DNA of 64,000 nucleotides from Streptomyces albogriseolus (GTDB lineage Bacteria > Actinomycetota > Actinomycetes > Streptomycetales > Streptomycetaceae): contig BMVA01000002.1 in assembly GCA_014650475.1 (NCBI GenBank), positions 496,001 through 560,000 on the forward strand. Direction: 5' to 3'. This document shows positions 52,144 to 61,101 of this stretch, piece after piece. The notes beneath the pieces are model-generated. The model had not been told where the DNA came from, made no database searches, and was given only the letters and a program-made list of their open reading frames with translations. How positions within the stretch are numbered: position 1 is the first letter of the stretch; the number at the start of each line of letters is the position of its first letter. Position numbers and translations under genes: made by a program.

Positions 52144-52655
52144 CGGCCGCTCTCCTCCCTCTCCCCTTGGACCGGTACGGCGCTCAGTGCCTTCGCCTTC
52201 CACACGCCCTCGCCCGTGCGGGCCAGGACCAGCTCCAGGCGCTTGCGGTCGACGGCCGGCTTCTTCGTCCCGGCCGGTGTGGTCGCGACGCGGACGGTGG
52301 CGATCAGCTTGGCCGTGCCGGACCGGGTGTCGAGCGCGGTGACGGCGGCCTCGGTGACCGTGCCGCGCGCCGAGGCCCCCGCGCGGGCCCCGGTGCCGCC
52401 GAGCTCCTCGCGCAGCGGGCCGGTGGAGACGTCGCGCCAGTTCCGGACGCTTGCCTGCGCACGCTGCCGTGTGGAGGCGTCGATCGTGGTGAGCACGGCG
52501 AGTGCCCGGCGCCCGTCGGCGAGCGCCTCGTCCCGTTCCCTGCCGTACGCGAGCGCGTCGTCGGTGCGTGCCTGGGCGTACGTCCACGCGCCTGTGCCGC
52601 AGAAGCCGAGGGCCAGCGCGAGCCCCGTCCCGGCGAGGATCCGGGCCCGCCTCAT
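52140..52655 (-). CDS. Mce-associated membrane protein (first)
   Basis: This 171-residue protein starts MRRARILAGTGLALALGFCG with one membrane helix and has an extracytoplasmic Mas domain: helical ERDEALADGRRALAVLTTID, then TAKLIATVRVATTPAGTKK and GEGVWKAKALSAVPV. It directly follows the sixth mce gene and overlaps it in ATGA, so it belongs to the same operon and probably the same complex. Confidence 0.84.
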   Translation of the reverse strand: MRRARILAGTGLALALGFCGTGAWTYAQARTDDALAYGRERDEALADGRRALAVLTTIDASTRQRAQASVRNWRDVSTGPLREELGGTGARAGASARGTVTEAAVTALDTRSGTAKLIATVRVATTPAGTKKPAVDRKRLELVLARTGEGVWKAKALSAVPVQGEREESGR

Positions 52656-53944
52656 CGGGTGCCTCCGCCGGCCGGGGCGAGGACGTGGCTCAGGTCGCGC
52701 GGTGCCTCGCCGCTCTGCCCGGGCAGGGCGAGCGCGCCGGGAAGCGCCGCGCCGCCGCGCTGCGCCGGGCCGCCGGCCGAGCCGGCCGAGCTGCCCGAGG
52801 GCAGGGAGCCGGGTCTGGCCGGTTCGGGCACCGCGCCGCCCTTCGGGGCGTTCGCCGAGCCGCGCACGTTCACTCCCGACGACGCCGGGGCGGTGCAGGC
52901 CGCGCCGGTGTTCAGGGGCGGCGCGGTGCCGAGGTCGAGGCCGTTGCGGTAGCGCGTGGCGCCGTACCCGGCCGTGCAGGGCAGGGGGTCGAAGAAGGTG
53001 ACGGCCATGCCGAGGTTCAGCTTCCCTCCGTCGACGGCGGTGGAGCCGGCGGAGACGACCGCCGGGTAGGTCATGAGCAGTTCCTCGATGCCTCGTTGCC
53101 GGGTGACGGCGACCTCCGCGGTGGTGAGGAGGTTGGCGAGCACGACGCCGAGGCTCGGGTCGAGGTCCCGCAGCACGCCGCTGACCTGGGTGGCGGCCTC
53201 GGGGGTGACCGCGAGGAGGCGGCGCAGGTCGGCGTCGGATCCCTTGAGGGCACGGGCCAGTTCCTCGGCGCCCTCGGCGAAGCCGCGGATCGCCTCGCCC
53301 TCCTGGGCCTGGGTGCGCAGGACGGTCTCGCCGTCGGTGATGAGCAGGGTGGTGGACGGCAGGGCCCGGTCGGCGGCCCGGACGAAGTCGCTGCCGCTGT
53401 CGAGCAGCACCTGGAGGTCGTCGCCGTGCCCTTCGAACGCCTTGCCCAGCTCGTCGACGACCGTGCGCAGATCGTCCTGCGGAACCGACCGCACCAGGGC
53501 GTCGACGCTCGCGAGGACGTCGGTGACGGGGGCGGGCACCTGGGTGTCGGCCTCTTCGATGCGGGCGCCGTCCGTGAGGTAGGGGGACCCGTCGCTCTCC
53601 GGCCGCAGGTCGACGTACTGCTCGCCGACGGCGGAGAGCCCGGCGACCACGGCCTTGGTGTCGGCGGGGATGCGGGGGGCGGACTTCTTGATCCGCAGCT
53701 CGGCGACGACCCCGTCGTCGGTCAGGCCGATCGGGCCGACCCGGCCCACCGAGACGCCTCGGTACGTGACGTCCGCGTGGGTGAACAGCCCGCCCGTGCG
53801 CGGCAGTAGCACGTCGACCGTGTAGTGGTCGGCGACGCCGACGTGCCGGCCGAGGTCGGCGTAGCGGATGCCGAGGTAGGAGAGGGCGAGGACGGCGACG
53901 AGGAGGAAGGCGAGGTTCTTCAGCCGTACGGCGAGGGTGATCAC
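52652..53944 (-). CDS. mceF: Mce-family protein, sixth (MceF position)
   Basis: This 430-residue protein has an N-terminal helix (about 8-26, LKNLAFLLVAVLALSYLGI), an MCE domain (about 38-118: YTVDVLLPRTGGLFTHADVT, YRGVSVGRVGPI, AVVAGLSAVGEQYVDLRP) and a long helical stretch (about 135-290) that would form part of a trans-envelope tunnel. The tail is Pro/Gly/Ala-rich. One Cys pair (PLPCTAG, GAACTAP) may form a disulfide. GTG 53944 overlaps the preceding stop (GTGA). The name follows gene order, not a functional test. Confidence 0.9.
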   Translation of the reverse strand: MITLAVRLKNLAFLLVAVLALSYLGIRYADLGRHVGVADHYTVDVLLPRTGGLFTHADVTYRGVSVGRVGPIGLTDDGVVAELRIKKSAPRIPADTKAVVAGLSAVGEQYVDLRPESDGSPYLTDGARIEEADTQVPAPVTDVLASVDALVRSVPQDDLRTVVDELGKAFEGHGDDLQVLLDSGSDFVRAADRALPSTTLLITDGETVLRTQAQEGEAIRGFAEGAEELARALKGSDADLRRLLAVTPEAATQVSGVLRDLDPSLGVVLANLLTTAEVAVTRQRGIEELLMTYPAVVSAGSTAVDGGKLNLGMAVTFFDPLPCTAGYGATRYRNGLDLGTAPPLNTGAACTAPASSGVNVRGSANAPKGGAVPEPARPGSLPSGSSAGSAGGPAQRGGAALPGALALPGQSGEAPRDLSHVLAPAGGGTR

Positions 53945-55125
53945 CTGCTCTCACCTGCCTCCGGGGCCGCCGGTGCGCTGTCCGCGCCGGGCGTGGACGC
54001 GGACACGGAGGGCGTCGGGGAGGGCCGCGGGTCGTCGATCGGCGGGATCACCTGGGTCCCGGGCACGGCGACCATGCTCAGGTAGGTGTTGAGGTAGTCG
54101 CCCTTCACCCCGTTCAGCACCTCGTCGGTGAAGGGGTAGGTCACCAGCACCTGGAGCGAGTCGGGCAGGTCCGCGCCGGCGTCGGCGAGCTCCTTCAGCG
54201 TCGGCGCGATGGCCCTGAGGTCGGCGATCATGTCGTCCTTGCTCGCGTCGACGGTGGACACGGCCACGCCGGAGAGCGTGTCGAGGGAGCGCAGCATCGT
54301 CAGCAGCGAGCCGCGCTGCCGCTCCAGCGTCCTCAGCCCGGGCGAGAGGCCGGTGAGGACGGTCCCGACGTCGTCCTTGCGGTGGGCGAGGGTGGAGGAG
54401 AGCCGGCTGACGGCGTCGAGCGCGTCGGTGATGTCCTTCCGGTGGTCGTCGAGGTCGGTCACCAGGGTGTTCACCCGCCGGAGCATGGAGCGGACCTCGG
54501 GTTCCCGGCCGCCGAGCGCCGCGTTGAGTTCCCGGGTGATGGTCTTCAGCTGGTTGACGCCGCCGCCGTTGAGCAGCAGGGACAGCGCGCCGAACACCTC
54601 CTCGACCTCGGTGGTGCGACTGGTGCGGGACAGCGGGATGACGCTGCCGTCGGACAGCCTGCCGCCCTCGCTCTTCCCGCGGGGGGCGACGAGCTGGACG
54701 TACTTCTCGCCCAGCAGGCTGGACTGCTCCAGGCGCGCGGTGGCGTCGGCGGGCAGCGTGACGGCGCCGTTGATCTCCATGGTGACGCGGGCCGTCCAGT
54801 CGTCACCGAGCTCGATGCCGGTGACCCGGCCGACCGCGACGTCGTTGACCCGTACCGCGGAGTGCGGGACGAGACTGAGCACGTCGCCGAGTTCCGCGGT
54901 GACGGTGTAGGGACGGTCGCCGAGGTCGGCGCCGCCGGGCAGCGGCAGGTCCTCGACGCCGCCGAAGCCGCGGGGCAGGGCGGCGACTCCGCCGACGGCG
55001 AGGGTGAAGCCGAGGCCGAGGGCGATCAGTCCGCCGACGGTGAGGCCGGCCACCCGGCCGGTGGTGAACGCGCCGCGTCCGAGCGCCGAGGCGGCCCGTC
55101 CTCCGGTCCGTGTGCCGCGCTTCAT
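53941..55125 (-). CDS. mceE: Mce-family protein, fifth (MceE position), no lipobox
   Basis: This 394-residue Mce protein has a basic start, one helix (about 27-50, LTVGGLIALGLGFTLAVGGV), an MCE domain (YTVTAELGDVLSLVPHSAVR, VNDVAVGRVTGIEL, ARLEQSSLLGEKYVQLVAP) and a helical tunnel region. In Mycobacterium the fifth protein is usually a lipoprotein with an LxxC box; no cysteine exists anywhere in this protein, so lipid anchoring is excluded and it stays anchored by its helix. Its start overlaps the previous stop (ATGA). Confidence 0.9.
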   Translation of the reverse strand: MKRGTRTGGRAASALGRGAFTTGRVAGLTVGGLIALGLGFTLAVGGVAALPRGFGGVEDLPLPGGADLGDRPYTVTAELGDVLSLVPHSAVRVNDVAVGRVTGIELGDDWTARVTMEINGAVTLPADATARLEQSSLLGEKYVQLVAPRGKSEGGRLSDGSVIPLSRTSRTTEVEEVFGALSLLLNGGGVNQLKTITRELNAALGGREPEVRSMLRRVNTLVTDLDDHRKDITDALDAVSRLSSTLAHRKDDVGTVLTGLSPGLRTLERQRGSLLTMLRSLDTLSGVAVSTVDASKDDMIADLRAIAPTLKELADAGADLPDSLQVLVTYPFTDEVLNGVKGDYLNTYLSMVAVPGTQVIPPIDDPRPSPTPSVSASTPGADSAPAAPEAGESR

Positions 55126-56165
55126 CTCTCCCCCTTCCCCTCGCTCGCGGGCCCGTCGCCGCCCGGGGCGGAGGCGCCGGTGACGGGCAGCGGCAGCAGG
55201 GGTCCTCCCATGCTGATCTCGTTGAGGTTCGCGCGGCCGTCGAGGGTGCGGGTGTCGGGGTTGTAGGCGTTCACGACGTTGCCCGCGGCCAGCGGCGCCA
55301 CGTCCAGCGCCTCGGCCAGCGAGGCCCGTTGCCGCACCAGCGTGCGGGTGATCGGGACGAGCCGGTCGACGTTCTTCCTCAACTCGCCCCGGTGGTCCTC
55401 GATGAAGGTCTTCACCTGGCCGAGGGCCTTGCCGAGTTCCTCGAGCGCGCCGGTGAGGTCGTCCTTGTTGTCGGCGAAGAAGCCGACGACCTCGTCGAGG
55501 CGTTCCTGCGCGGTGCGCACGTCGGTGTCCTTGTCCTTCAGCATGGTGGTGAAGGTCTGGAGGCTGCGGAGCGTTCGGAACAGGTCGCCGCTGCTGCCGT
55601 CCAGGGTCTTGGCCGCCTTGCCGAACTCCTCGACGCCGGTGCCGATGGCCTCCCCGTTGCCGTCCAGGTTGGCGGCGCCGGTCCGCAGCAGTCCGGACAG
55701 GGCGCCCTCGGCGTTGGCGCCGTCCGGGCCGAGCGCGTCGGCGAGTTCGGTGATCGAGTCGTAGATCTGGTCGATCTCGACGGGGAGCCGGTTGCGCGAG
55801 GCGGGCAGCACGGCGCCGTCGGCCAGGGCGGGGCCGGTCGTGTGGGCGGGGGTGAGCTGCACGTACCGGTCGGCGACGACGCTGGGGGCGACGACGACGG
55901 CCCGCGCGTTCTCGGGGACCTTGACCCCCTCGTCGAGGCGCAGCTCCACGCGGACCGTGGTGCCCTGCGGCCGCACCGACTCCACCTCGCCGACCCGGAC
56001 GCCGAGGATACGCAGGTCGGATCCGGCGTAGACGCCGATGACGCGGTCGAAGTAGGCGGTGACACGGATGCCGTCGGGGGCGAGGGCCGAGGCGGCGGCC
56101 AGTCCGCCGGCGGCCAGCACCACCAGGGCGAGCAGCCCGCTGAGGATCTTTCCGCGTCGGCTCAT
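55122..56165 (-). CDS. mceD: Mce-family protein, fourth (MceD position)
   Basis: This 347-residue protein begins MSRRGKILSGLLALVVLAAG, giving a basic start plus anchor helix. The MCE domain (about 33-110) has VTAYFDRVIGVYAGSDLRIL, GVRVGEVESVRPQ and VVVAPSVVADRYVQLTP. The helical part contains several heptad-like stretches, for example LDEVVGFFADNKDDLTGALE. It has no cysteine. ATGA overlap with the preceding gene. Confidence 0.9.
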   Translation of the reverse strand: MSRRGKILSGLLALVVLAAGGLAAASALAPDGIRVTAYFDRVIGVYAGSDLRILGVRVGEVESVRPQGTTVRVELRLDEGVKVPENARAVVVAPSVVADRYVQLTPAHTTGPALADGAVLPASRNRLPVEIDQIYDSITELADALGPDGANAEGALSGLLRTGAANLDGNGEAIGTGVEEFGKAAKTLDGSSGDLFRTLRSLQTFTTMLKDKDTDVRTAQERLDEVVGFFADNKDDLTGALEELGKALGQVKTFIEDHRGELRKNVDRLVPITRTLVRQRASLAEALDVAPLAAGNVVNAYNPDTRTLDGRANLNEISMGGPLLPLPVTGASAPGGDGPASEGKGER

Positions 56166-57205
56166 CGCTCACCGCTCCCTGGGGCGGCCGCCGGCTGTTT
56201 CGGCGGCAGGCATCCGGTCTCGGGCCGGGACGTCTCCGGCAGGTAGCCGGGGGGCACGACGCCGCACAGGTAGCTGTCGAACCAGCGGCCGTTGCCCAGG
56301 GTGTTGCCGACCATGCGGTAGTACGGGCCGACGAGGGCGAGCGTCCTGCCGAGCTGGTCGTTGTTCTTCTCCAGGACGCCGGTCACCCGGCCGAGTGCCT
56401 TGAGGGTGGGGCCGAGCTGTTTCTCGTTGTCCTTCACCAGGCCGCCGAGTTCGGTTCCGAGGTCGCGGCTGCCCTTGAGCAGGGCGCTGATCGCGGCCCG
56501 CCGCTTCCTGAGTTCGCCGAGCAGGGATCCCCCGTCCTCGATGAGGGTCTCGAAGCTGGACTTCTTGTTCTCCAGCGTCTTGCTGAAGCGGGCGCTGCCC
56601 TTGAGGAGCCGGGAGAGCTCCGCGTCGCGCCTGGAGACGGAGCGGGACAGGTCGGACAGGCCGGTGGCGGCCTTGCTCACATGGGGAGGTGAGTCCTTGA
56701 AGGTGTCGGAGATGGTCTCGAAGCTCTCCGCGAGCCGGCGGGTGTCGATGGCGTCGACGGTGCCGCTGAGGTCCTGGAACGCCTGGGTGACGTCGTAGGG
56801 GGAGGTGGTGCGGGACGACGGGATGCGGCTGCCGGGGTCCTGCGGCCGGGACCCGAGCGGGTCGACGGCCAGATACTTGTCGCCCAGCACGGTCTTGACG
56901 GCGATGGCGGCGGTGGTCCGGTCGCCGATCCAGGCGTCCTCGACCGTGAAGGAGACCTTCACCCTGGCGCCGTCCAGCGCGACGCCGGTGACCTTGCCGA
57001 CCTTGACGCCGGCGATGCGCACCTCGTCGCCCTCGTCGAGGCCCGCCGCCTCGGAGAAGTCGGCGCTGTAGGCGGTGCCTCCGGTGAACGGCAGCCGGTC
57101 CGCGCCGTAGGCGAGGCCGCCGAGCAGGGTGAGGGCGAGCAGGCCGGCGATGCCGACGGCGACGGGGTCGCGGTCCTTGACCGGTTTCACGCGCGGGCGC
57201 CTCAT
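56162..57205 (-). CDS. mceC: Mce-family protein, third (MceC position)
   Basis: This 347-residue Mce protein starts MRRPRVKPVKDRDPVAVGIA with an anchor helix (about 15-34). The MCE domain contains YSADFSEAAGLDEGDEVRIA, GVKVGKVTGVAL and IAVKTVLGDKYLAVDPLG. A helical region follows, and the C-terminus has a Cys pair around WFDSYLCGVVPPGYL and PETGCLPPK that may form a disulfide. The ATG overlaps the previous stop codon (ATGA). Confidence 0.9.
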   Translation of the reverse strand: MRRPRVKPVKDRDPVAVGIAGLLALTLLGGLAYGADRLPFTGGTAYSADFSEAAGLDEGDEVRIAGVKVGKVTGVALDGARVKVSFTVEDAWIGDRTTAAIAVKTVLGDKYLAVDPLGSRPQDPGSRIPSSRTTSPYDVTQAFQDLSGTVDAIDTRRLAESFETISDTFKDSPPHVSKAATGLSDLSRSVSRRDAELSRLLKGSARFSKTLENKKSSFETLIEDGGSLLGELRKRRAAISALLKGSRDLGTELGGLVKDNEKQLGPTLKALGRVTGVLEKNNDQLGRTLALVGPYYRMVGNTLGNGRWFDSYLCGVVPPGYLPETSRPETGCLPPKQPAAAPGSGER

Positions 57206-58260
57206 CCGCGGCACCTCGATTCGGTGATCGCGATGCCGGTCGGCGGTTCGGAGCCGTCCGAGGTGGTCACTCCGCTCACACGCGCCTCGCAGAGGTAGAG
57301 GTTGAACCACGATCCGTAGGAGGACAGTCGGGCCAGGGCGGTCATCTTGGCGGGGGTCCGGTCGAGGAACTCCTCGATCTGCGGCGTGTGTTCGCCGAGG
57401 TTGCGCGAGAGCCGGCCCAGTTCGCGGATGTCCCGCTTCAGGGGCGCGCGCCCGTCGTCGAGGAGGCCGGCGGTCACGGTGGTCAGGTCGCCCATGGCCA
57501 CGACGGCCCGGCCGAGGGGTTCGCGGTCCTCGTCGAAGCCGGAGACGAGGTCCCGCAGGGTGACGACGAGGTCGTCGAAGCTGTCCTCGCGGTCGTTGAG
57601 GGTGTCCAGGACGGTGGTGAGGTTCTCCACGACCGCGCCGATCACCTTGTCCTTGGCGGCGACGGTGGTGCTGAGCGAGCCGATGCGGCGGATCAGGCTG
57701 TCGACGGTGGCGCCCTCGCCCTGGAGGACCTGCACGATCGATCCGGCGAGCTCGTTGACGTCCTTCGGGGAGAGCCCTTCGAACAGCGGCTTGAAGCCGT
57801 TGAAGAGGAGCGTCAGGTCGAGTGCGGGGGTGGTGCGGTCCAGCAGCACGGTGGCGCCCTCCTCCAGGGCCCCGCCGAGGTCGCCGCTGCCGCGGCCGAG
57901 GGCCACGTAGCGCTGGCCGACCATGTTGAGGTACTTCACCGCGGCGGTGGTCGAGCGGGGCAGGCGGCGGTCCTCGCGGACGGTGAAGGTGACCTGCGCG
58001 AGGCGCCGTTGCACGACGCGTACGTCGGTCACCTCGCCGACCGTCACGCCGGAGATGCGCACGCTGTCCCCGTCCCGGAGCCCGGTGACGTCGGTGAAGA
58101 GGGCGTGGTAGGTACGGCCGCCGCCGCCCGCGCCGGAGCCGGCCACGCCGAGGCCGAGCAGGGTGGTGGCGAGGGCGGTGACCACCACGAAGGCGAGGGA
58201 CTTGAGCAGCGGTCCGGTCAGCGGACGGCGCCGGGTGTGCGCCATGTCGGGGCCGGTCAT
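57202..58260 (-). CDS. mceB: Mce-family protein, second (MceB position)
   Basis: This 352-residue Mce protein starts MTGPDMAHTRRRPLTGPLLK; ATG 58260 was chosen for its ATGA overlap with the previous gene, though a second in-frame ATG lies five codons on. An anchor helix (about 20-40) is followed by the MCE domain (YHALFTDVTGLRDGDSVRIS, GVTVGEVTDVRV, VKYLNMVGQRYVALGRG). The rest is helical. Two cysteines (NLYLCEARV, ESRCRG) are near the C-terminus, as in MceC. Confidence 0.9.
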   Translation of the reverse strand: MTGPDMAHTRRRPLTGPLLKSLAFVVVTALATTLLGLGVAGSGAGGGGRTYHALFTDVTGLRDGDSVRISGVTVGEVTDVRVVQRRLAQVTFTVREDRRLPRSTTAAVKYLNMVGQRYVALGRGSGDLGGALEEGATVLLDRTTPALDLTLLFNGFKPLFEGLSPKDVNELAGSIVQVLQGEGATVDSLIRRIGSLSTTVAAKDKVIGAVVENLTTVLDTLNDREDSFDDLVVTLRDLVSGFDEDREPLGRAVVAMGDLTTVTAGLLDDGRAPLKRDIRELGRLSRNLGEHTPQIEEFLDRTPAKMTALARLSSYGSWFNLYLCEARVSGVTTSDGSEPPTGIAITESRCRG

Positions 58261-59522
58261 CCGAGGGTCACCTCCGTACCGCGGTAGACGGGCCCGACGA
58301 GGAGGCTGCTCCAGTCGGGCAGGTCGCCTGGGGACGCGCCGGCGGCGGGCGCGAGCAGTTCGTTGACGAGGTCGTTCTCCGCCGGGGAGTTGGCGGGCCC
58401 GAGGTACTCGGCGGCCGCGGCGGAGGCGGACCGCGCGGTGGGCCGGGGCAGCGGGCCGACGTAGGGCACGGAGGGGCAGCGGGGCCCGCCGCCCGAGTCG
58501 TACACCGGGGTGTCGCGGCCGGGGCGGTAGGCGCCGCGCGCGGGGACGGAGGTGACGTCGACGTGGATGCCGGGCCGGTCGGTGCCCTTGCCGAGCGCCT
58601 GGTCCATGGCCGGGACGAACTCGGCGAGGGTGCGCAGGGTGCACGGGAAGGAGGAGGAGTACGCGGCGAGCAGTTCCAGGGTCGGCCGGCCGGCGGCGGT
58701 GAGGCGGATGAGGTTGCCCCGGTTCTCGCGCAGGAAGGCCGTCATGTCCTCGGCCGTCCGGGTCGTGGCGCCGAGGGTGGAGGCGAGTTGGGCCTCCTGT
58801 TCGGCGAGGGTGCCGCTGGTGGTGGTGAAGTCGGTGAGCGCCGTGATGACGTCGGGCGCGGCGTCCGCGTAGACATGGCCGACCTTCACGAGTTCCCTGA
58901 GGTCGCGGTTGAGTGCGGGCAGATGTGGGTTGAACTCGGCCAGGTGCTCGTCCAGCAGGCTCAGCGTCTCGCCGAGCCGGCCCCCGCGGCCTTCCAGGGC
59001 CTGCGAGACGGCCGACAGGGTCGCGGAGAGCTTCTGCGGCTGGACGGCGGTGAGCATGGGCAGGACGTCGTCGAGCACCTGCTGGAGTTCGACGGCGTTC
59101 GCGGAGCGGTCCTGGGGGATGACGGCTCCGGCGGCCAGCGGTTCGGAGGAGGGGTTCTCGGGTGGTACGAGGGCCACGAACCGCTCGCCGAACAGGGTGG
59201 TGGGCAGCATCTGGGCGCGGACGTCGGAGGGGACGGCGTCCAGTGTGCCGGGCTTCATGGCGAGGGTGAGGCGGGCGCCGTCGCCGGTGGCGTCGATGGC
59301 GCGGACCTCGCCGACGACCACGCCGCGCAGTTTCACCTCGGCGCCAGGGTGCATCTGGTTGCCGACGCCGTCGGTCTCGACCACCACCGGGTCGGACGCG
59401 GTGAACCTCTTGTCGTAGACGGCGACGGCCAGCCAGATCAGCAGGGCGGGCACCAGCACGAACACCACTCCGGCGAGCCGGCGGCGCAGGGTCCGTCCTC
59501 GGGATCCCCGGGGTCCGTTCAT
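58257..59522 (-). CDS. mceA: Mce-family protein, first (MceA position)
   Basis: This 421-residue protein is the first Mce gene after the permeases. It has a basic start, one helix (about 16-35, LAGVVFVLVPALLIWLAVAV), an MCE domain (VVVETDGVGNQMHPGAEVKL, RGVVVGEVRAIDA, AQMLPTTLFGERFVALVPP) and a helical tunnel region. The C-terminal part is Pro/Ala-rich. Its ATG at 59522 lies one base after the YrbE-B stop. The six Mce proteins are expected to assemble as a heterohexamer for lipid or sterol import. Confidence 0.91.
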   Translation of the reverse strand: MNGPRGSRGRTLRRRLAGVVFVLVPALLIWLAVAVYDKRFTASDPVVVETDGVGNQMHPGAEVKLRGVVVGEVRAIDATGDGARLTLAMKPGTLDAVPSDVRAQMLPTTLFGERFVALVPPENPSSEPLAAGAVIPQDRSANAVELQQVLDDVLPMLTAVQPQKLSATLSAVSQALEGRGGRLGETLSLLDEHLAEFNPHLPALNRDLRELVKVGHVYADAAPDVITALTDFTTTSGTLAEQEAQLASTLGATTRTAEDMTAFLRENRGNLIRLTAAGRPTLELLAAYSSSFPCTLRTLAEFVPAMDQALGKGTDRPGIHVDVTSVPARGAYRPGRDTPVYDSGGGPRCPSVPYVGPLPRPTARSASAAAAEYLGPANSPAENDLVNELLAPAAGASPGDLPDWSSLLVGPVYRGTEVTLG

Positions 59523-59523
59523 C

Positions 59524-60330
59524 TCACCCCGCCACCTTCACGGTCGTGGTCGCGCCCCACAGGGCGAGCGACAGGAAGAAGTCGGTGACGCTGATCAGGA
59601 CGATGGCGTTGCGCACGGACCGTCCGACGGCGACACCGACACCGGCGGGGCCGCCCGAGGCGCGGAACCCGTAGTAGCAGTGGGCGAGGATCACCATCAC
59701 GCTGAAGATCAGCACCTTCAGTACGGAGAGCAGCACGTCCGTCGGGGAGAGGAAGAGGTTGAAGTAGTGGTCGTACGTCCCCCGGGACTGTCCGTTGAAC
59801 AGGACGGTCACGTAGCGGGAGGCGAGGTAGGAGGAGAGCAGCCCGATGGCGTAGAGCGGGACGATGGCGACGACGCCGGCGATGATGCGGGTGGTGACCA
59901 GGTAGGGCATGGAGCGGATGCCCATGCCCTCGAGCGCGTCGACCTCCTCGTTGATGCGCATGGCGCCGAGCTGGGCGGTGAAGCCGGCGCCGACGGTCGC
60001 GGAGAGGGCGAGGCCGGCGACCAGGGGGGCGATCTCCCGGGTGTTGAAGTAGGCGGAGACGAATCCGGTGAACGCGGCCGTGCCGATCTGGTCGAGGGCC
60101 GCGTAGCCCTGGAGCCCGACGACGGTCCCGGTGAAGAGCGTCATCGCGATCATCACGCCGATGGTGCCGCCGACGACGCCGAGGCCGCCGGAGCCGAAGG
60201 CCACCTCGGCCAGCAGGCGCTGCACCTCGTTGAGGTAGCGGCGCAGGGTCCGCGGGATCCACAGCAGGGCCCGTACGTAGAAGAGCAGATGGTCGCCGGA
60301 GCGGTCGAGCGGGGCGAGCGGGGAGGCCAT
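59524..60330 (-). CDS. yrbEB: YrbE/MlaE-type permease B of the Mce system
   Basis: This 268-residue integral membrane protein is the second of two MlaE-family permeases. Hydrophobic segments include GVVGGTIGVMIAMTLFTGTV and IIAGVVAIVPLYAIGLLSSY. The conserved cytosolic coupling region is MRINEEVDALEGMGIRSMPY. It lies six bases after the first permease. With the ATPase it forms the inner-membrane motor of the transporter. Confidence 0.95.
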   Translation of the reverse strand: MASPLAPLDRSGDHLLFYVRALLWIPRTLRRYLNEVQRLLAEVAFGSGGLGVVGGTIGVMIAMTLFTGTVVGLQGYAALDQIGTAAFTGFVSAYFNTREIAPLVAGLALSATVGAGFTAQLGAMRINEEVDALEGMGIRSMPYLVTTRIIAGVVAIVPLYAIGLLSSYLASRYVTVLFNGQSRGTYDHYFNLFLSPTDVLLSVLKVLIFSVMVILAHCYYGFRASGGPAGVGVAVGRSVRNAIVLISVTDFFLSLALWGATTTVKVAG

Positions 60331-60336
60331 CGGACC

Positions 60337-61101
60337 TCAGCCTCCCTTCGGCGGGACGATCTGGAGGTAGACGGCCGTCATCACCATGTTGACGAAGAAG
60401 AGCAGGAGGAACGTGATGACGACGGACTGGTTGACGGCGTCGCCGACGCCCTTGGGGCCGCCGCGCGGGTTGAGGCCCCGGTAGGCGGCGACGATGCCGG
60501 CGATGAACCCGAAGACCAGGGCCTTCAGTTCGCTGACGTACAGGTCGGGAAGCTGGGCGAGGGCGGAGAAGCTGGAGAGGTAGGCGCCGGGGGTGCCGCC
60601 CTGCATGACGACGTTGAAGAAGTAGCCGCCGAGGATGCCGACGACGGAGACCAGGCCGTTGAGCAGGACCGCGACGCCCATGGCGGCCAGCACCCGGGGC
60701 ACCACCAGCCGCTGTACCGGGGAGACGCCCATGACCTCCATCGCGTCGAGTTCCTCGCGGATGGTGCGGGAGCCGAGGTCGGCGCAGATGGCCGAGCCGC
60801 CGGCGCCGGCGATGAGGAGGGCGACGATGAGCGGGCTCGCCTGCTGGACGACGGCGAGGACGCTGGCGCCTCCGGTGAACGACTGGGCGCCCAGCTGCTG
60901 GGTGAGGGAGCCGACCTGGAGGGCGATGACGGCGCCGAAGGGGATGGAGACGAGGGCGGCGGGCAGGATCGTCACGCTCGCGACGAACCAGAACTGTTCG
61001 GTGAACTCGCGGAACTGGAAGGGTCTTCGGAAGACGGCGCGGCCGACCTCGGCGGCGAGCGCGAAGAGCCGGCCGGTCTCGCGCAGCGCGCCGGTGATCA
61101 T
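60337..61101 (-). CDS. yrbEA: YrbE/MlaE-type permease A of the Mce system
   Basis: This 254-residue MlaE-family protein has the hydrophobic run VSIPFGAVIALQVGSLTQQL and the family signature SRTIREELDAMEVMGVSPVQ just before RLVVPRVLAAMGVAVLLNGL. It overlaps the ATPase gene in ATGA. It likely pairs with YrbE-B to form the membrane core. Confidence 0.95.
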   Translation of the reverse strand: MITGALRETGRLFALAAEVGRAVFRRPFQFREFTEQFWFVASVTILPAALVSIPFGAVIALQVGSLTQQLGAQSFTGGASVLAVVQQASPLIVALLIAGAGGSAICADLGSRTIREELDAMEVMGVSPVQRLVVPRVLAAMGVAVLLNGLVSVVGILGGYFFNVVMQGGTPGAYLSSFSALAQLPDLYVSELKALVFGFIAGIVAAYRGLNPRGGPKGVGDAVNQSVVITFLLLFFVNMVMTAVYLQIVPPKGG

